A stretch of 6,359 nucleotides of DNA from Acetatifactor sp. (GTDB taxonomy: Bacteria > Bacillota > Clostridia > Lachnospirales > Lachnospiraceae), in NCBI GenBank assembly GCA_024699575.1, contig JAILPF010000270.1, positions 1-6,359 of the forward strand. The letters are read 5' to 3'. The translations under genes and the position numbers were made by a program. This document shows positions 1 to 5,936 of the stretch, piece after piece. A model generated the notes under the pieces. It worked only from the letters and a program-made list of their open reading frames with translations. It was not told where the DNA came from and did no database searches. Position 1 is the stretch's first letter. Each line of letters opens with the position of its first letter.

Positions 1-1733
1 CTTCTTACAGCGGTCATGAACTTATGAACGATATCCTGAGCGATATCATCTACACGGTCATCATCGTTACCATATTTAGGGAACTCGCCGGTAGTCTTGA
101 AGTCAACGATTACGCCGTCCTCATCACGGATAACTTCAACCTTAGCATACTTGATAGCGGAGAGAGAGTCAGCTACGATAGACAGACCTGCAACACCGGT
201 AGCGAAGTAACGCTTAACGTCTCTGTCATGAAGAGCCATTTCTGCTCTCTCATAGCAGTATTTATCATGCATATAGTGGATGATGTTCAGAGTGTTTACA
301 TAAACATCTGCCTGCCATTCAATCATATCCATGAACTTGGAGTAAACATCATCATAATCAAGAACATCACCTTCAACAGGACGATATTTAGGACCAACCT
401 GTTTCTTGGTAACTTCATCGATACCACCGTTCAAAGCGTAGAGCAAGCACTTAGCAAGGTTCGCACGAGCGCCGAAGAACTGCATTTCCTTACCGATAAC
501 CATAGAGGATACGCAGCAAGCGATACCGTAATCATCACCGTGTACAACTCTCATCAAATCATCGTTCTCATACTGGATGGAAGATGTAGTGATGGAAATC
601 TTTGCACAGTATTTCTTCCAGTTCTCAGGAAGTCTTGTAGACCAAAGAACTGTCAGGTTAGGCTCAGGTGAAGCACCGAGGTTCTCAAGAGTGTGCAGAT
701 AACGGAAGCTTGTCTTGGTAACCATAGGACGTCCGTCAATACCAACACCACCAAGAGACTCGGTTACCCATACAGGGTCACCTGCGAAAATCTGGTTGTA
801 TTCAGGTGTACGAGCAAATTTAACACAACGAAGTTTCATGATGAAATGATCAACGAACTCCTGAATCTGCTCCTCTGTGAAAGTACCGTTCTTAAGGTCT
901 CTTTCTGCATAGCAATCAATGAAAGTAGAGGTACGGCCAAGGCGCATTGCAGCACCGTTCTGCTCTTTAACAGAGCAAAGGTAACCGAAATAAGTCCACT
1001 GGATAGCTTCCTGTACGTTTGCAGCAGGCTTAGAAATATCGCAGCCATAGGAAGCAGCCATTTCTTTCATCATCTTAAGAGCAACGATCTGCTCGGAAAT
1101 CTCCTCACGAAGACGGATAACATCATCAGTCATTACACGACCGGTGGATGCTTTCTGCTCCTCTTTGTCCTCAATCAGTCTGTCGATACCGTAAAGAGCA
1201 ACTCTACGATAGTCGCCGATGATACGTCCACGTCCGTAAGCATCAGGAAGACCTGTGATGATGTGGGAAGAACGACAAGCTCTCATTTCAGGGTTATAAG
1301 CATCGAAGCATCCTGCATTGTGAGTTTTTCTGTGAGTAGAGAAGAACTCGCTGATTTCAGGATCAACTTCATAACCGTTGTCAGAGCAAGCTTTCTCTGC
1401 CATACGGATACCACCGTAAGGCTGCAGGGAACGCTTGAATGGCTTGTCAGTCTGGAAACCTACGATAGTCTCCTTATTCTTGTCAAGGTATCCAGGACCG
1501 TGTGAAGTAATAGTAGAAACAACCTTGGTATCCATATCAAGAACACCGCCTGCTTCTCTCTCCTTCTTCTGCAGATCAAGTACCTGTGCCCATAAATCTT
1601 TTGTGTTCTGTGTAGCGTCAGCTAAGAAGGACTCATCTCCATCATAGGGAGTGTAGTTTCTCTGGATGAAATCACGCACGTTGATTTCTCTGTCCCATTT
1701 GCCGCCTACAAAATCTTTCCATTCTGGTCTCAT
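1..1733 (-). CDS. pflB: Pyruvate formate-lyase (formate acetyltransferase), 3' end beyond the window
   Basis: The enzyme converts pyruvate and CoA to acetyl-CoA and formate by a glycyl-radical mechanism, a central cytoplasmic step of anaerobic sugar fermentation. The minus strand reads 577 codons without a stop from an ATG at 1733-1731, starting MRPEWKDFVGGKWDREINV. The neighbouring active-site cysteines are visible as GIACCVSSM, Cys406-Cys407 (codons 513-518), matching the Cys418-Cys419 pair of the E. coli enzyme. Other typical PFL stretches are THRKTHNAGCFDAYNPEMR, GLPDAYGRGRIIGDYRRVALYG and GASPEPNLTVLWS. The family is about 750-760 residues long, so roughly 170-180 C-terminal residues, including the RVSGYA-type glycyl-radical loop, fall outside the window. 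The start is supported by AGGAGG ten bases upstream and by a strong promoter. PflA, the activating enzyme usually encoded beside it, would lie beyond the edge. Plus-strand open frames over this region are antisense shadows. Confidence 0.97.
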   Translation of the reverse strand, partial: MRPEWKDFVGGKWDREINVRDFIQRNYTPYDGDESFLADATQNTKDLWAQVLDLQKKEREAGGVLDMDTKVVSTITSHGPGYLDKNKETIVGFQTDKPFKRSLQPYGGIRMAEKACSDNGYEVDPEISEFFSTHRKTHNAGCFDAYNPEMRACRSSHIITGLPDAYGRGRIIGDYRRVALYGIDRLIEDKEEQKASTGRVMTDDVIRLREEISEQIVALKMMKEMAASYGCDISKPAANVQEAIQWTYFGYLCSVKEQNGAAMRLGRTSTFIDCYAERDLKNGTFTEEQIQEFVDHFIMKLRCVKFARTPEYNQIFAGDPVWVTESLGGVGIDGRPMVTKTSFRYLHTLENLGASPEPNLTVLWSTRLPENWKKYCAKISITTSSIQYENDDLMRVVHGDDYGIACCVSSMVIGKEMQFFGARANLAKCLLYALNGGIDEVTKKQVGPKYRPVEGDVLDYDDVYSKFMDMIEWQADVYVNTLNIIHYMHDKYCYERAEMALHDRDVKRYFATGVAGLSIVADSLSAIKYAKVEVIRDEDGVIVDFKTTGEFPKYGNDDDRVDDIAQDIVHKFMTAVR

Positions 1734-1743
1734 TTTGAAATAG

Positions 1744-1749
1744 CCTCCT
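1744..1749 (-). promoter_or_regulatory. Ribosome binding site of pflB
   Basis: A perfect AGGAGG on the minus strand lies ten bases upstream of the pflB ATG and fixes that start. Confidence 0.85.
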
Positions 1750-1798
1750 ATAAATATTGAATTAGTATGATTAATAGTTTCTCTAATCCTCAACCAAC

Positions 1799-1827
1799 AT
1801 TATATGTAAAAGCCCATGTTCAGTCAA
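1799..1827 (-). promoter_or_regulatory. Sigma-A type promoter of pflB
   Basis: On the minus strand the -35 box TTGACT (1827-1822) and a perfect -10 box TATAAT (1804-1799) are separated by 17 bases. Transcription would start near 1792, giving a leader of about 60 bases before the pflB ATG. No other box pair this good was seen upstream of pflB. Confidence 0.8.
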
Positions 1828-1941
1828 GGCGTGGAAATGTACTTTTTTCTATACAAAAACCTGCATTTGCCTTGAAAATTGCATGGTATTAAACGAACAA
1901 TTCCGACAGCAAAATCGGTGCGGTAAAGTGTCAAAGAAACT

Positions 1942-1978
1942 ATTGTCACAATTCGAGAACAATTTAAAATGAATTGTT
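1942..1978. promoter_or_regulatory. Cluster of ACAATT/AATTGT half-sites, possible operator
   Basis: ATTGT-C-ACAAT (1942-1952) is an 11-base palindrome. AACAATT (1958-1964) and AATTGTT (1972-1978) form a second inverted repeat with a 7-base gap. The two direct ACAATT copies start at 1948 and 1959, one helical turn apart, and a further GAACAATT lies at 1895-1902. The cluster sits between the divergent pflB and chemoreceptor promoters and just upstream of the latter. It resembles a regulator binding region, but AT-rich DNA makes such repeats common and no regulator is identified. It does not fit the 18-base Rex consensus spacing. Confidence 0.35.
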
Positions 1979-2007
1979 ATATTTTTTAATATTTAACGTG
2001 TAATATA

Positions 2008-2036
2008 TTGATAAATAAGAGGGAATAGTTTATAAT
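2008..2036 (+). promoter_or_regulatory. Sigma-A type promoter of the chemoreceptor gene
   Basis: TTGATA (2008-2013) and a perfect TATAAT (2031-2036) are 17 bases apart. The expected start near 2043 gives a leader of about 84 bases before the chemoreceptor ATG. I did not find a clear flagellar sigma-28 type promoter, which drives many chemotaxis genes, so vegetative expression is the simpler reading. Confidence 0.75.
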
Positions 2037-2126
2037 TATTTTACAAATTTTTCGAAAGAAAAGTTCGGAAACGGATGTAAGAAGGGGATATGCGGACGGA
2101 AGAAGTTACAGAATGGAGGCATCGAT

Positions 2127-3857
2127 ATGAAGAACTGGAAAATTAGAACGAAGCTGATGATGATTACTGTTCCTATTAACCTGATTTTATTCTGCTATTT
2201 TATTTTTTCTGCAAGTGCGATGAATAATATCTCCAAACAATCAGAGAAGATGTTTTACGACGAGATACATGGCATATCCAATGTGCTGGTATCAGCGGAT
2301 CGTGATATGTATCAGGCACAGCTTGCGATAGCGGAAGCAAGAGCAGGGTTGGTAGCCAATAAAGGGGTTCCTGATTACGCAGTGAGCGACTATGAGGGCA
2401 ATGCCAAACAGGTGAGTGATGCCATTGGTGCTCTGCAGAGCTTGATGGGGGCAGATACATATCTCTATAACAGCTATGCTCTGGAGGGACAGACTTGCAG
2501 CAGCCTTTTGAAGGCCTTTGAAACGGCAATGAATGCATGGACCGCTGCCAGCGAGCCAATCATCAAATCAACTTCAGCCAATCAGGACTGGGACGGGCAG
2601 TACGGGTTATTTCTGGACGCCAGAGAGCATCTGAACAGTATGGAAGATATCATGGATGCTTATGCGGAATATCAGAGTGCCTACATGCTTGGTAAAGTGG
2701 ATGCACAGGTCAGGGGAGTTCTGGTTGTGATTATCTTAATCTTAATCATAAGTACTGTATTTAATGTGCTGGTAATCCGCTATATGAGAGTCAGTGTACA
2801 GACAGTGAAAGACACCATCAATACTATTGCGGACAATGACTTGACGCAGGCACCTCCCACCTCGGATTCGAAGGATGAATTTGGCGATCTTTTAGGTGCA
2901 GCATCAAGATTATATGAAAGTCTTCGCAAGGTAGTCGGGCACATCAATGAATCCAGCGAGAGAGTGGCGGCAGCGGGAAGAACTATTCTGGATACAGCTA
3001 ATGATGCAAACGAACAGGTCGAGAACATCAATACGGCTATTAATGATATGGCAATTACGGCTAACCAGCAGGCTAATGATATCACAAACATCGCTACCAA
3101 TATGACAGAAATCGGTGAACTCGTGCAGGAGAGTGGAAGATTTTCCGAGAATCTTGCAGAAGCAAGTAACCAGATTGACGGTGTGACAAAGGAAGGTATG
3201 GAGGTTGTAACAGAGTTACTTCACACGACGGATGAGACGATGTCTGCATTTGAAGATATCTTTGATCTGGTGAACAATATCTCCGGCAGCGTGCTTAAGA
3301 TTGGGGAGGCATCCAGATTGATTTCTGATATTGCATCCCAGACCAATCTGTTGTCTCTCAATGCATCCATTGAGGCTGCAAGAGCGGGAGAAGCCGGTAG
3401 AGGCTTTGCGGTTGTGGCAGGTGAAATCAGCAACCTGGCTGAACAGTCAGCGCAGTCAGCAAACACTATCAATCAGATGATTGAGGAATTGCAGAAAGCA
3501 GCAGAACTTGCTGCCAATCAGGGTGAGGAAGTAAAACGATATGTGGATGCACAGAATCAGAGCGTAAGAAAGACGCAGGAGAAATTTGAGAATATTGTTG
3601 CTTCTGTAAAAGAAATGGATAATGGTATCAAGAACATTGCATCTGTTAATAAAGAAATGGGACATAATTTCACAAATGTCAATGATTTGATTTCCAGTTT
3701 GTCAGCATCCTCCGAGGAGAATGCGGCAAACTCCGAACAGATTGCAGCAACTACGGAGACTGTCGGTGTCAGCATGGAGAATGTGAACGACAGCAGCCGC
3801 GCAATCAACGGCGAAGCAGAAGCGCTGGTAGAAGCTGTGGAGATTTTCCGCTTATAA
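2127..3857 (+). CDS. Methyl-accepting chemotaxis protein (transmembrane chemoreceptor)
   Basis: This inner-membrane chemoreceptor would sense a ligand outside the cell and control the kinase CheA through CheW. The 576 residues show a first membrane helix at about 11-31 and an extracytoplasmic helical sensor at about 32-194, probably of the four-helix-bundle type. A second membrane helix follows at about 196-217, then a HAMP linker at about 218-270 with the DEFG motif at 250-253. A long coiled-coil signalling domain runs to the C-terminus. The hairpin tip is unmistakable: [16 protein letters not shown] then [19 protein letters not shown] (about 399-433). Likely methylation segments contain [14 protein letters not shown] (528-541). 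There is no C-terminal CheR-docking pentapeptide; the protein ends in VEIFRL. In HAMP helix 1 the usual proline is missing and the GDL motif reads NDL. The start is set by GGAGG (2115-2119) seven bases upstream. The ligand cannot be predicted. Confidence 0.95.
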   Translation: MKNWKIRTKLMMITVPINLILFCYFIFSASAMNNISKQSEKMFYDEIHGISNVLVSADRDMYQAQLAIAEARAGLVANKGVPDYAVSDYEGNAKQVSDAIGALQSLMGADTYLYNSYALEGQTCSSLLKAFETAMNAWTAASEPIIKSTSANQDWDGQYGLFLDAREHLNSMEDIMDAYAEYQSAYMLGKVDAQVRGVLVVIILILIISTVFNVLVIRYMRVSVQTVKDTINTIADNDLTQAPPTSDSKDEFGDLLGAASRLYESLRKVVGHINESSERVAAAGRTILDTANDANEQVENINTAINDMAITANQQANDITNIATNMTEIGELVQESGRFSENLAEASNQIDGVTKEGMEVVTELLHTTDETMSAFEDIFDLVNNISGSVLKIGEASRLISDIASQTNLLSLNASIEAARAGEAGRGFAVVAGEISNLAEQSAQSANTINQMIEELQKAAELAANQGEEVKRYVDAQNQSVRKTQEKFENIVASVKEMDNGIKNIASVNKEMGHNFTNVNDLISSLSASSEENAANSEQIAATTETVGVSMENVNDSSRAINGEAEALVEAVEIFRL

Positions 3858-3995
3858 CTTGTTTCCCCGGTTCGGTGCAGGAATGATTAAAATTTTATGA
3901 AATGGGAAAAATATATTGATATCTTTCTCTATTAGGCGTAAGATGAATGCACCTACAGACGAATGTTGGGGAATGGATAAAGGAAGGAGAACATC
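3858..3995. other. Intergenic region without a clear terminator
   Basis: Only weak self-complementarity (TTCC with GGAA, CCG with CGG) follows the chemoreceptor stop codon, and no T-run follows it. Readthrough from the chemoreceptor gene into the DUF1858 gene is therefore possible, in addition to the separate promoter candidate at 3916-3944. Confidence 0.4.
3916..3944 (+). promoter_or_regulatory. Candidate promoter of the DUF1858 gene
   Basis: TTGATA (3916-3921) and TAAGAT (3939-3944) are separated by 17 bases. The -10 box matches consensus at four of six positions, including the key first A and last T, so the call is moderate. The leader would be about 45 bases. Confidence 0.5.
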
Positions 3996-4187
3996 ATGAG
4001 CGGAATATCGAAAGAGATGACTATCGGTGAAATCATTACTGTGAATCCCGATGTAGTTCCTGTATTGTTAAACGCAGGTATGCATTGCCTTGGATGCCCT
4101 GCTTCTCAAGGAGAATCTTTGGAAGAGGCAGCTATGGTTCACGGCATTGATATTGATGAGTTGATGAAACAGATTGACGCATTATAA
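3996..4187 (+). CDS. DUF1858 small protein with a CxxC motif (hybrid-cluster-protein-associated type)
   Basis: A 63-residue cytoplasmic protein made almost wholly of one DUF1858 domain, as in proteins annotated 'hybrid cluster protein-associated redox disulfide domain'. The diagnostic features are the start [20 protein letters not shown], then [13 protein letters not shown] with Cys31 and Cys34, then an ExA-type C-terminal helix. The paired cysteines suggest redox or metal chemistry, but no reaction has been assigned to the family as far as I know. The length is normal for stand-alone members. AAGGAG (3984-3989) lies six bases before the ATG. The gene stands 138 bases after the chemoreceptor on the same strand and ends at a strong terminator. 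No hybrid cluster protein gene is in the window, so the partner is unknown here. Confidence 0.88.
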   Translation: MSGISKEMTIGEIITVNPDVVPVLLNAGMHCLGCPASQGESLEEAAMVHGIDIDELMKQIDAL

Positions 4188-4198
4188 AATAAAAACAC

Positions 4199-4236
4199 AA
4201 AAAGTCGCCCGGACATAAATGTTCGGGCGACTTTTT
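4199..4236. terminator. Bidirectional rho-independent terminator between the DUF1858 gene and mecA
   Basis: A 17-base-pair stem (4199-4215 with 4220-4236, one G-T pair) closes a four-base TAAA loop. The GC-rich core GTCGCCCG/CGGGCGAC is flanked by five As on the left and five Ts on the right, so each strand ends its stem in a T-run. On the minus strand a further T-rich tail follows. It lies between the stop codons of two converging genes and should end both transcripts. Confidence 0.93.
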
Positions 4237-4247
4237 GTATTGCTGTT

Positions 4248-4991
4248 TTATTTAGTAAGACCTAGTGCCTGTAGCGCATTCCTGGAAATCAATGGCTCAT
4301 AGTGCTCTTCCAGGAAAGAAATTCCTGCAGGAAGCATTCTCTGAATAGAGCCGTACTCAGAAATGATATTGGAAATACGATCAAAAATTTCTTTTGAGCA
4401 ATTCTCGCCCTGAGAGAGAACCAAGAGATATCGGTTACCCTGCTCATCCTTATACAGAGAACTCTCGCCGGGGAAATGTTCACCGACAAGCGCAGCTACA
4501 TCCATTACCTGTTGTAAGGAACGAATTGCGAACATTCGATGCAAATTCTGCTCTTTGCTTTCGCCTGTACTTTCAGCCGGCTGAACTAAAGTATCGGCGG
4601 TGGGTGCCTTACGACTGTTCTGAATTCTACGGAATAAATCCATCATTTCATCGGAGGCTGCCTCGGGGTCAAAGGGCTCTTCGTTTTCTATGTCTTCCAT
4701 TACAGATGGAGAAAATCTTGCAAAACGGGTATCCAGTTCCTCCGGATCTTCCACTTTTGTAATGATAAGAACCAGACATTCTGCATTGAGAGGAATGGCT
4801 TCTATCATCAGGGGGATATCTTCCGCGTTGAAGCCGACTTCAAAGTTGGCCTGCTGCATCATTTCACGGAATAGACTTTTGGCTTTCTCTGAGCCATAGG
4901 CTAATTCACTTATCTTTAATTCCCGACTTGCCAGGTCTTCCTTGGTCAAAGTACAACGGATTTGATTTTCATTCATTTTTTCAATCTTCAT
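4248..4991 (-). CDS. mecA: MecA adaptor protein for the ClpC protease
   Basis: MecA binds substrate proteins through its N-terminal domain and delivers them to the ClpC AAA+ unfoldase, which it also helps assemble, for degradation by ClpP. In Bacillus subtilis the main target is the competence regulator ComK; in clostridia the targets are less clear. The 247-residue product starts MKIEKMNENQIRCTLTKEDL and continues with LKISELAYGSEKAKSLFREM, the conserved MecA N-domain (about 1-93). An acidic, low-complexity linker follows (about 94-152, EDIENEEPFDPEAASDE). The ClpC-binding C-domain (about 153-247) contains MFAIRSLQQVMDVAALVG and ends LISRNALQALGLTK. The linker is longer than in the shortest family members but the total length is near normal. 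GGGAGGT four bases upstream supports the ATG at 4991. It is a single gene converging on the DUF1858 gene. Confidence 0.93.
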   Translation of the reverse strand: MKIEKMNENQIRCTLTKEDLASRELKISELAYGSEKAKSLFREMMQQANFEVGFNAEDIPLMIEAIPLNAECLVLIITKVEDPEELDTRFARFSPSVMEDIENEEPFDPEAASDEMMDLFRRIQNSRKAPTADTLVQPAESTGESKEQNLHRMFAIRSLQQVMDVAALVGEHFPGESSLYKDEQGNRYLLVLSQGENCSKEIFDRISNIISEYGSIQRMLPAGISFLEEHYEPLISRNALQALGLTK

Positions 4992-4995
4992 TGCG

Positions 4996-5002
4996 ACCTC
5001 CC
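4996..5002 (-). promoter_or_regulatory. Ribosome binding site of mecA
   Basis: GGGAGGT on the minus strand ends four bases upstream of the mecA ATG. The spacing is slightly short but acceptable. Confidence 0.7.
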
Positions 5003-5068
5003 TTTCTGCATCTTAAGTCGATGCTGAGTGAAGCTTAAAGCAGGAGAGAACTGCTTATAATTAAGTGT

Positions 5069-5097
5069 ATACTATACTTTCGGCATGTTTTAGTCAA
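5069..5097 (-). promoter_or_regulatory. Promoter of mecA
   Basis: On the minus strand TTGACT (5097-5092) and TAGTAT (5074-5069) are 17 bases apart. The -35 matches five of six positions and the -10 four of six. The leader would be about 70 bases. The overlapping AGTATA reading with an 18-base gap is a weaker alternative. Confidence 0.6.
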
Positions 5098-5139
5098 TAG
5101 ACAACCCCTTTTTTTAGAAAATTTTAAGATTAAAAATAC

Positions 5140-5168
5140 TTGCAATTAATAAAACAACCCATTATAAT
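5140..5168 (+). promoter_or_regulatory. Near-consensus promoter ahead of the small membrane-protein frame
   Basis: TTGCAA (5140-5145) and a perfect TATAAT (5163-5168) are 17 bases apart, with A/T-rich DNA upstream that could act as an UP element. Transcription would begin near 5175, only a few bases before the hairpin at 5182-5213. It is divergent from the mecA promoter, about 40 bases away. Confidence 0.72.
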
Positions 5169-5181
5169 ATTAAAATATAAG

Positions 5182-5213
5182 CGCCTCCGGCATAATGCAC
5201 CGGAAAGGAGGCG
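5182..5213 (+). promoter_or_regulatory. Leader hairpin sequestering a Shine-Dalgarno sequence
   Basis: CGCCTCC (5182-5188) pairs perfectly with GGAGGCG (5207-5213), a seven-base-pair, GC-rich stem around an 18-base loop. The 3' arm is the only strong Shine-Dalgarno sequence (AAAGGAGG) near the small open frame that follows. The stem lies at the predicted 5' end of the transcript. This is the geometry of a translation-blocking structure, but function is inferred. Confidence 0.5.
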
Positions 5214-5398
5214 ACAGTCATAAAATTCAGTTGATTGCATCCTTTATATTTTTTATTCTATTTTATGGCAGTATTGTTATTCTGACATATTCAGAAGGAT
5301 GTCTTACAAGCATTCTATGCTTTGTTCTTATTAGTAGTTCACTAATACTTTTCACATTTATAATTCATTTTAAACAAAATTTATTTAGCAATTTTTGA
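5195..5398 (+). CDS. Small hydrophobic two-segment membrane protein, unknown
   Basis: The frame encodes up to 67 residues. After a polar start (MHRKGGDSHK) come two hydrophobic stretches, about residues 12-31 (LIASFIFFILFYGSIVIL) and about 36-57 (LTSILCFVLISSSLILFTFI), joined by a short YSEGC turn. It ends HFKQNLFSNF. This looks like a membrane hairpin with both ends on the same side. I do not recognise the family. The start is uncertain: the ATG at 5195 has no ribosome binding site and lies in the loop of the leader hairpin. The good AGGAGG (5206-5211) has no ATG or GTG at normal distance; in-frame ATT (5225) and TTG (5231) are 13 and 19 bases away. The region is much more AT-rich than pflB or the chemoreceptor gene. 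It may be a real small gene, a type I toxin-like peptide or a decayed gene. Confidence 0.4.
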   Translation: MHRKGGDSHKIQLIASFIFFILFYGSIVILTYSEGCLTSILCFVLISSSLILFTFIIHFKQNLFSNF

Positions 5399-5506
5399 CT
5401 GAATTTGTGCGGCCGCAGGCGTTTATATACCGGTTTTATTATTATGTTTTCCAATTGATATATCACGATTCTTTTGGGGAAAACATATCAATAGGAGGAA
5501 AATGCC
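5399..5506. promoter_or_regulatory. Leader with two mutually exclusive hairpins before the TTG-start gene
   Basis: GTTTTCC (5446-5452) pairs with GGAAAAC (5478-5484), and ATTGATAT (5454-5461) pairs with ATATCAAT (5485-5492). The arms interleave with no linker on the 3' side, so both stems can hardly form together. The second stem ends directly before AGGAGG (5493-5498). A NotI-type GCGGCCGC octamer lies at 5409-5416. No convincing promoter was found here, so the gene downstream may be read from the 5140-5168 promoter. Confidence 0.3.
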
Positions 5507-5734
5507 TTGCAGGATGCGAATGAAAAAAACAAGCATATTGCTGCGGAGGAGATTTTGAACTTCTGGGATAGGGTTCAGTGTCGTGATGCGAAGTTTTTTG
5601 TGGATGGACAAGTATTTGGAGCGGAGGAAACGGCTCTGAAAACGGTCAGGGAAGACGGAGCATATATGGCTGATTATATCCTTGGAACAGATGGAAAAAT
5701 TCAACAGGTCCGCTATGATCGGATTTCACCGTAG
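5507..5734 (+). CDS. Hypothetical 75-residue protein started by TTG
   Basis: I do not recognise this family. AGGAGG (5493-5498) lies eight bases before the TTG at 5507, ideal spacing, and no in-frame ATG exists before residue 60 or so, so TTG is the likely start. The product begins QDANEKNKHIAAEEILNFWD after the initiator Met and is charged and soluble-looking. It has no signal peptide, membrane segment or cysteine pair (one Cys near residue 25). A predicted N-terminal helix precedes a more strand-like half, FFVDGQVFGAEETALKTVRE then YMADYILGTDGKIQQVRYDR. Codon use and base composition resemble the flanking clostridial genes rather than the AT-rich frame upstream, which supports it as real. 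It could be a small cytoplasmic protein of Lachnospiraceae with no assigned role. Confidence 0.7.
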   Translation: MQDANEKNKHIAAEEILNFWDRVQCRDAKFFVDGQVFGAEETALKTVREDGAYMADYILGTDGKIQQVRYDRISP

Positions 5735-5828
5735 AATACATTATGTTTAACCTCCGCAAATTCCGTCGGATACTGTGAACGGGTTGCCTCTCGTGTATGA
5801 CTGCAGATGGAATTTGTCAAAAATGGTA

Positions 5829-5857
5829 ATGACGTTAAGTCCGGAGTGTGTTAGAAT
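5829..5857 (+). promoter_or_regulatory. Candidate promoter of the last gene
   Basis: ATGACG (5829-5834) and TAGAAT (5852-5857) are 17 bases apart, matching consensus at four and five of six positions. Transcription would start near 5864, inside the 5' arm of the inner stem at 5861-5893. If so, the long stem would act as a DNA site rather than as a complete RNA structure. Confidence 0.4.
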
Positions 5858-5901
5858 AAGACTGTTCGCCGATGCGAAGTATCGGCGGACAGTGACACAC
5901 T
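5845..5901 (+). repeat. Two-part inverted repeat upstream of the last gene
   Basis: The inner stem pairs 5861-5873 with 5881-5893 (13 pairs, one G-T) around a seven-base GCGAAGT loop. The outer stem pairs AGTGTGT (5845-5851) with ACACACT (5895-5901), seven pairs. They are separated by an asymmetric bulge of nine bases on the left and one on the right. No T-run follows, so it is not a typical intrinsic terminator. It ends 24 bases before the GAGGA ribosome binding site of the next gene. Confidence 0.6.
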
Positions 5902-5936
5902 TAGGTATTACCAGGATAACTTACGAGGAAATGAAG

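Larger units (their letters stand above)
5735..5936. other. Gene-free stretch with inverted repeats
   Basis: No supported gene is seen. CAAATTCC (5757-5764) is complementary to GGAATTTG (5809-5816), enclosing 44 bases, and the larger stem at 5845-5901 follows. A candidate promoter overlaps the beginning of that stem. No T-run terminator is seen after the TTG-start gene. On the minus strand GGAGG (5755-5751) stands nine bases before an ATG opening a 31-codon frame antisense to the TTG-start gene; I do not call it a gene. Confidence 0.4.

Noticed and set aside
24..1647. Long plus-strand open frames opposite pflB
   Set aside because: They are antisense shadows of a well-conserved pflB reading frame; their products resemble nothing and have no ribosome binding sites.
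1942..1961. Rex operator
   Set aside because: TTGT and ACAA are separated by 12 bases instead of the 10 in the Rex consensus, and the inner bases do not match.
2090..2146. 18-codon upstream frame (MRTEEVTEW...) overlapping the chemoreceptor start
   Set aside because: The preceding GGGG is only two bases from its ATG, too close for good initiation; length and overlap fit chance.
3943..3999. 18-codon frame ending in an ATGA overlap with the DUF1858 start
   Set aside because: It has no ribosome binding site and its ATG overlaps the predicted -10 box, so it would not be transcribed from that promoter.
5446..5492. H-type pseudoknot from the interleaved stems
   Set aside because: The linkers are one and zero bases where a strand would have to cross a 7-8 bp helix, so the geometry is not feasible; alternative hairpins are more likely.
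5646..5741. Minus-strand 31-codon frame with GGAGG nine bases upstream
   Set aside because: It lies antisense to the better supported TTG-start gene, has no promoter seen, and the GGAGG is likely coincidental; an antisense peptide cannot be excluded.
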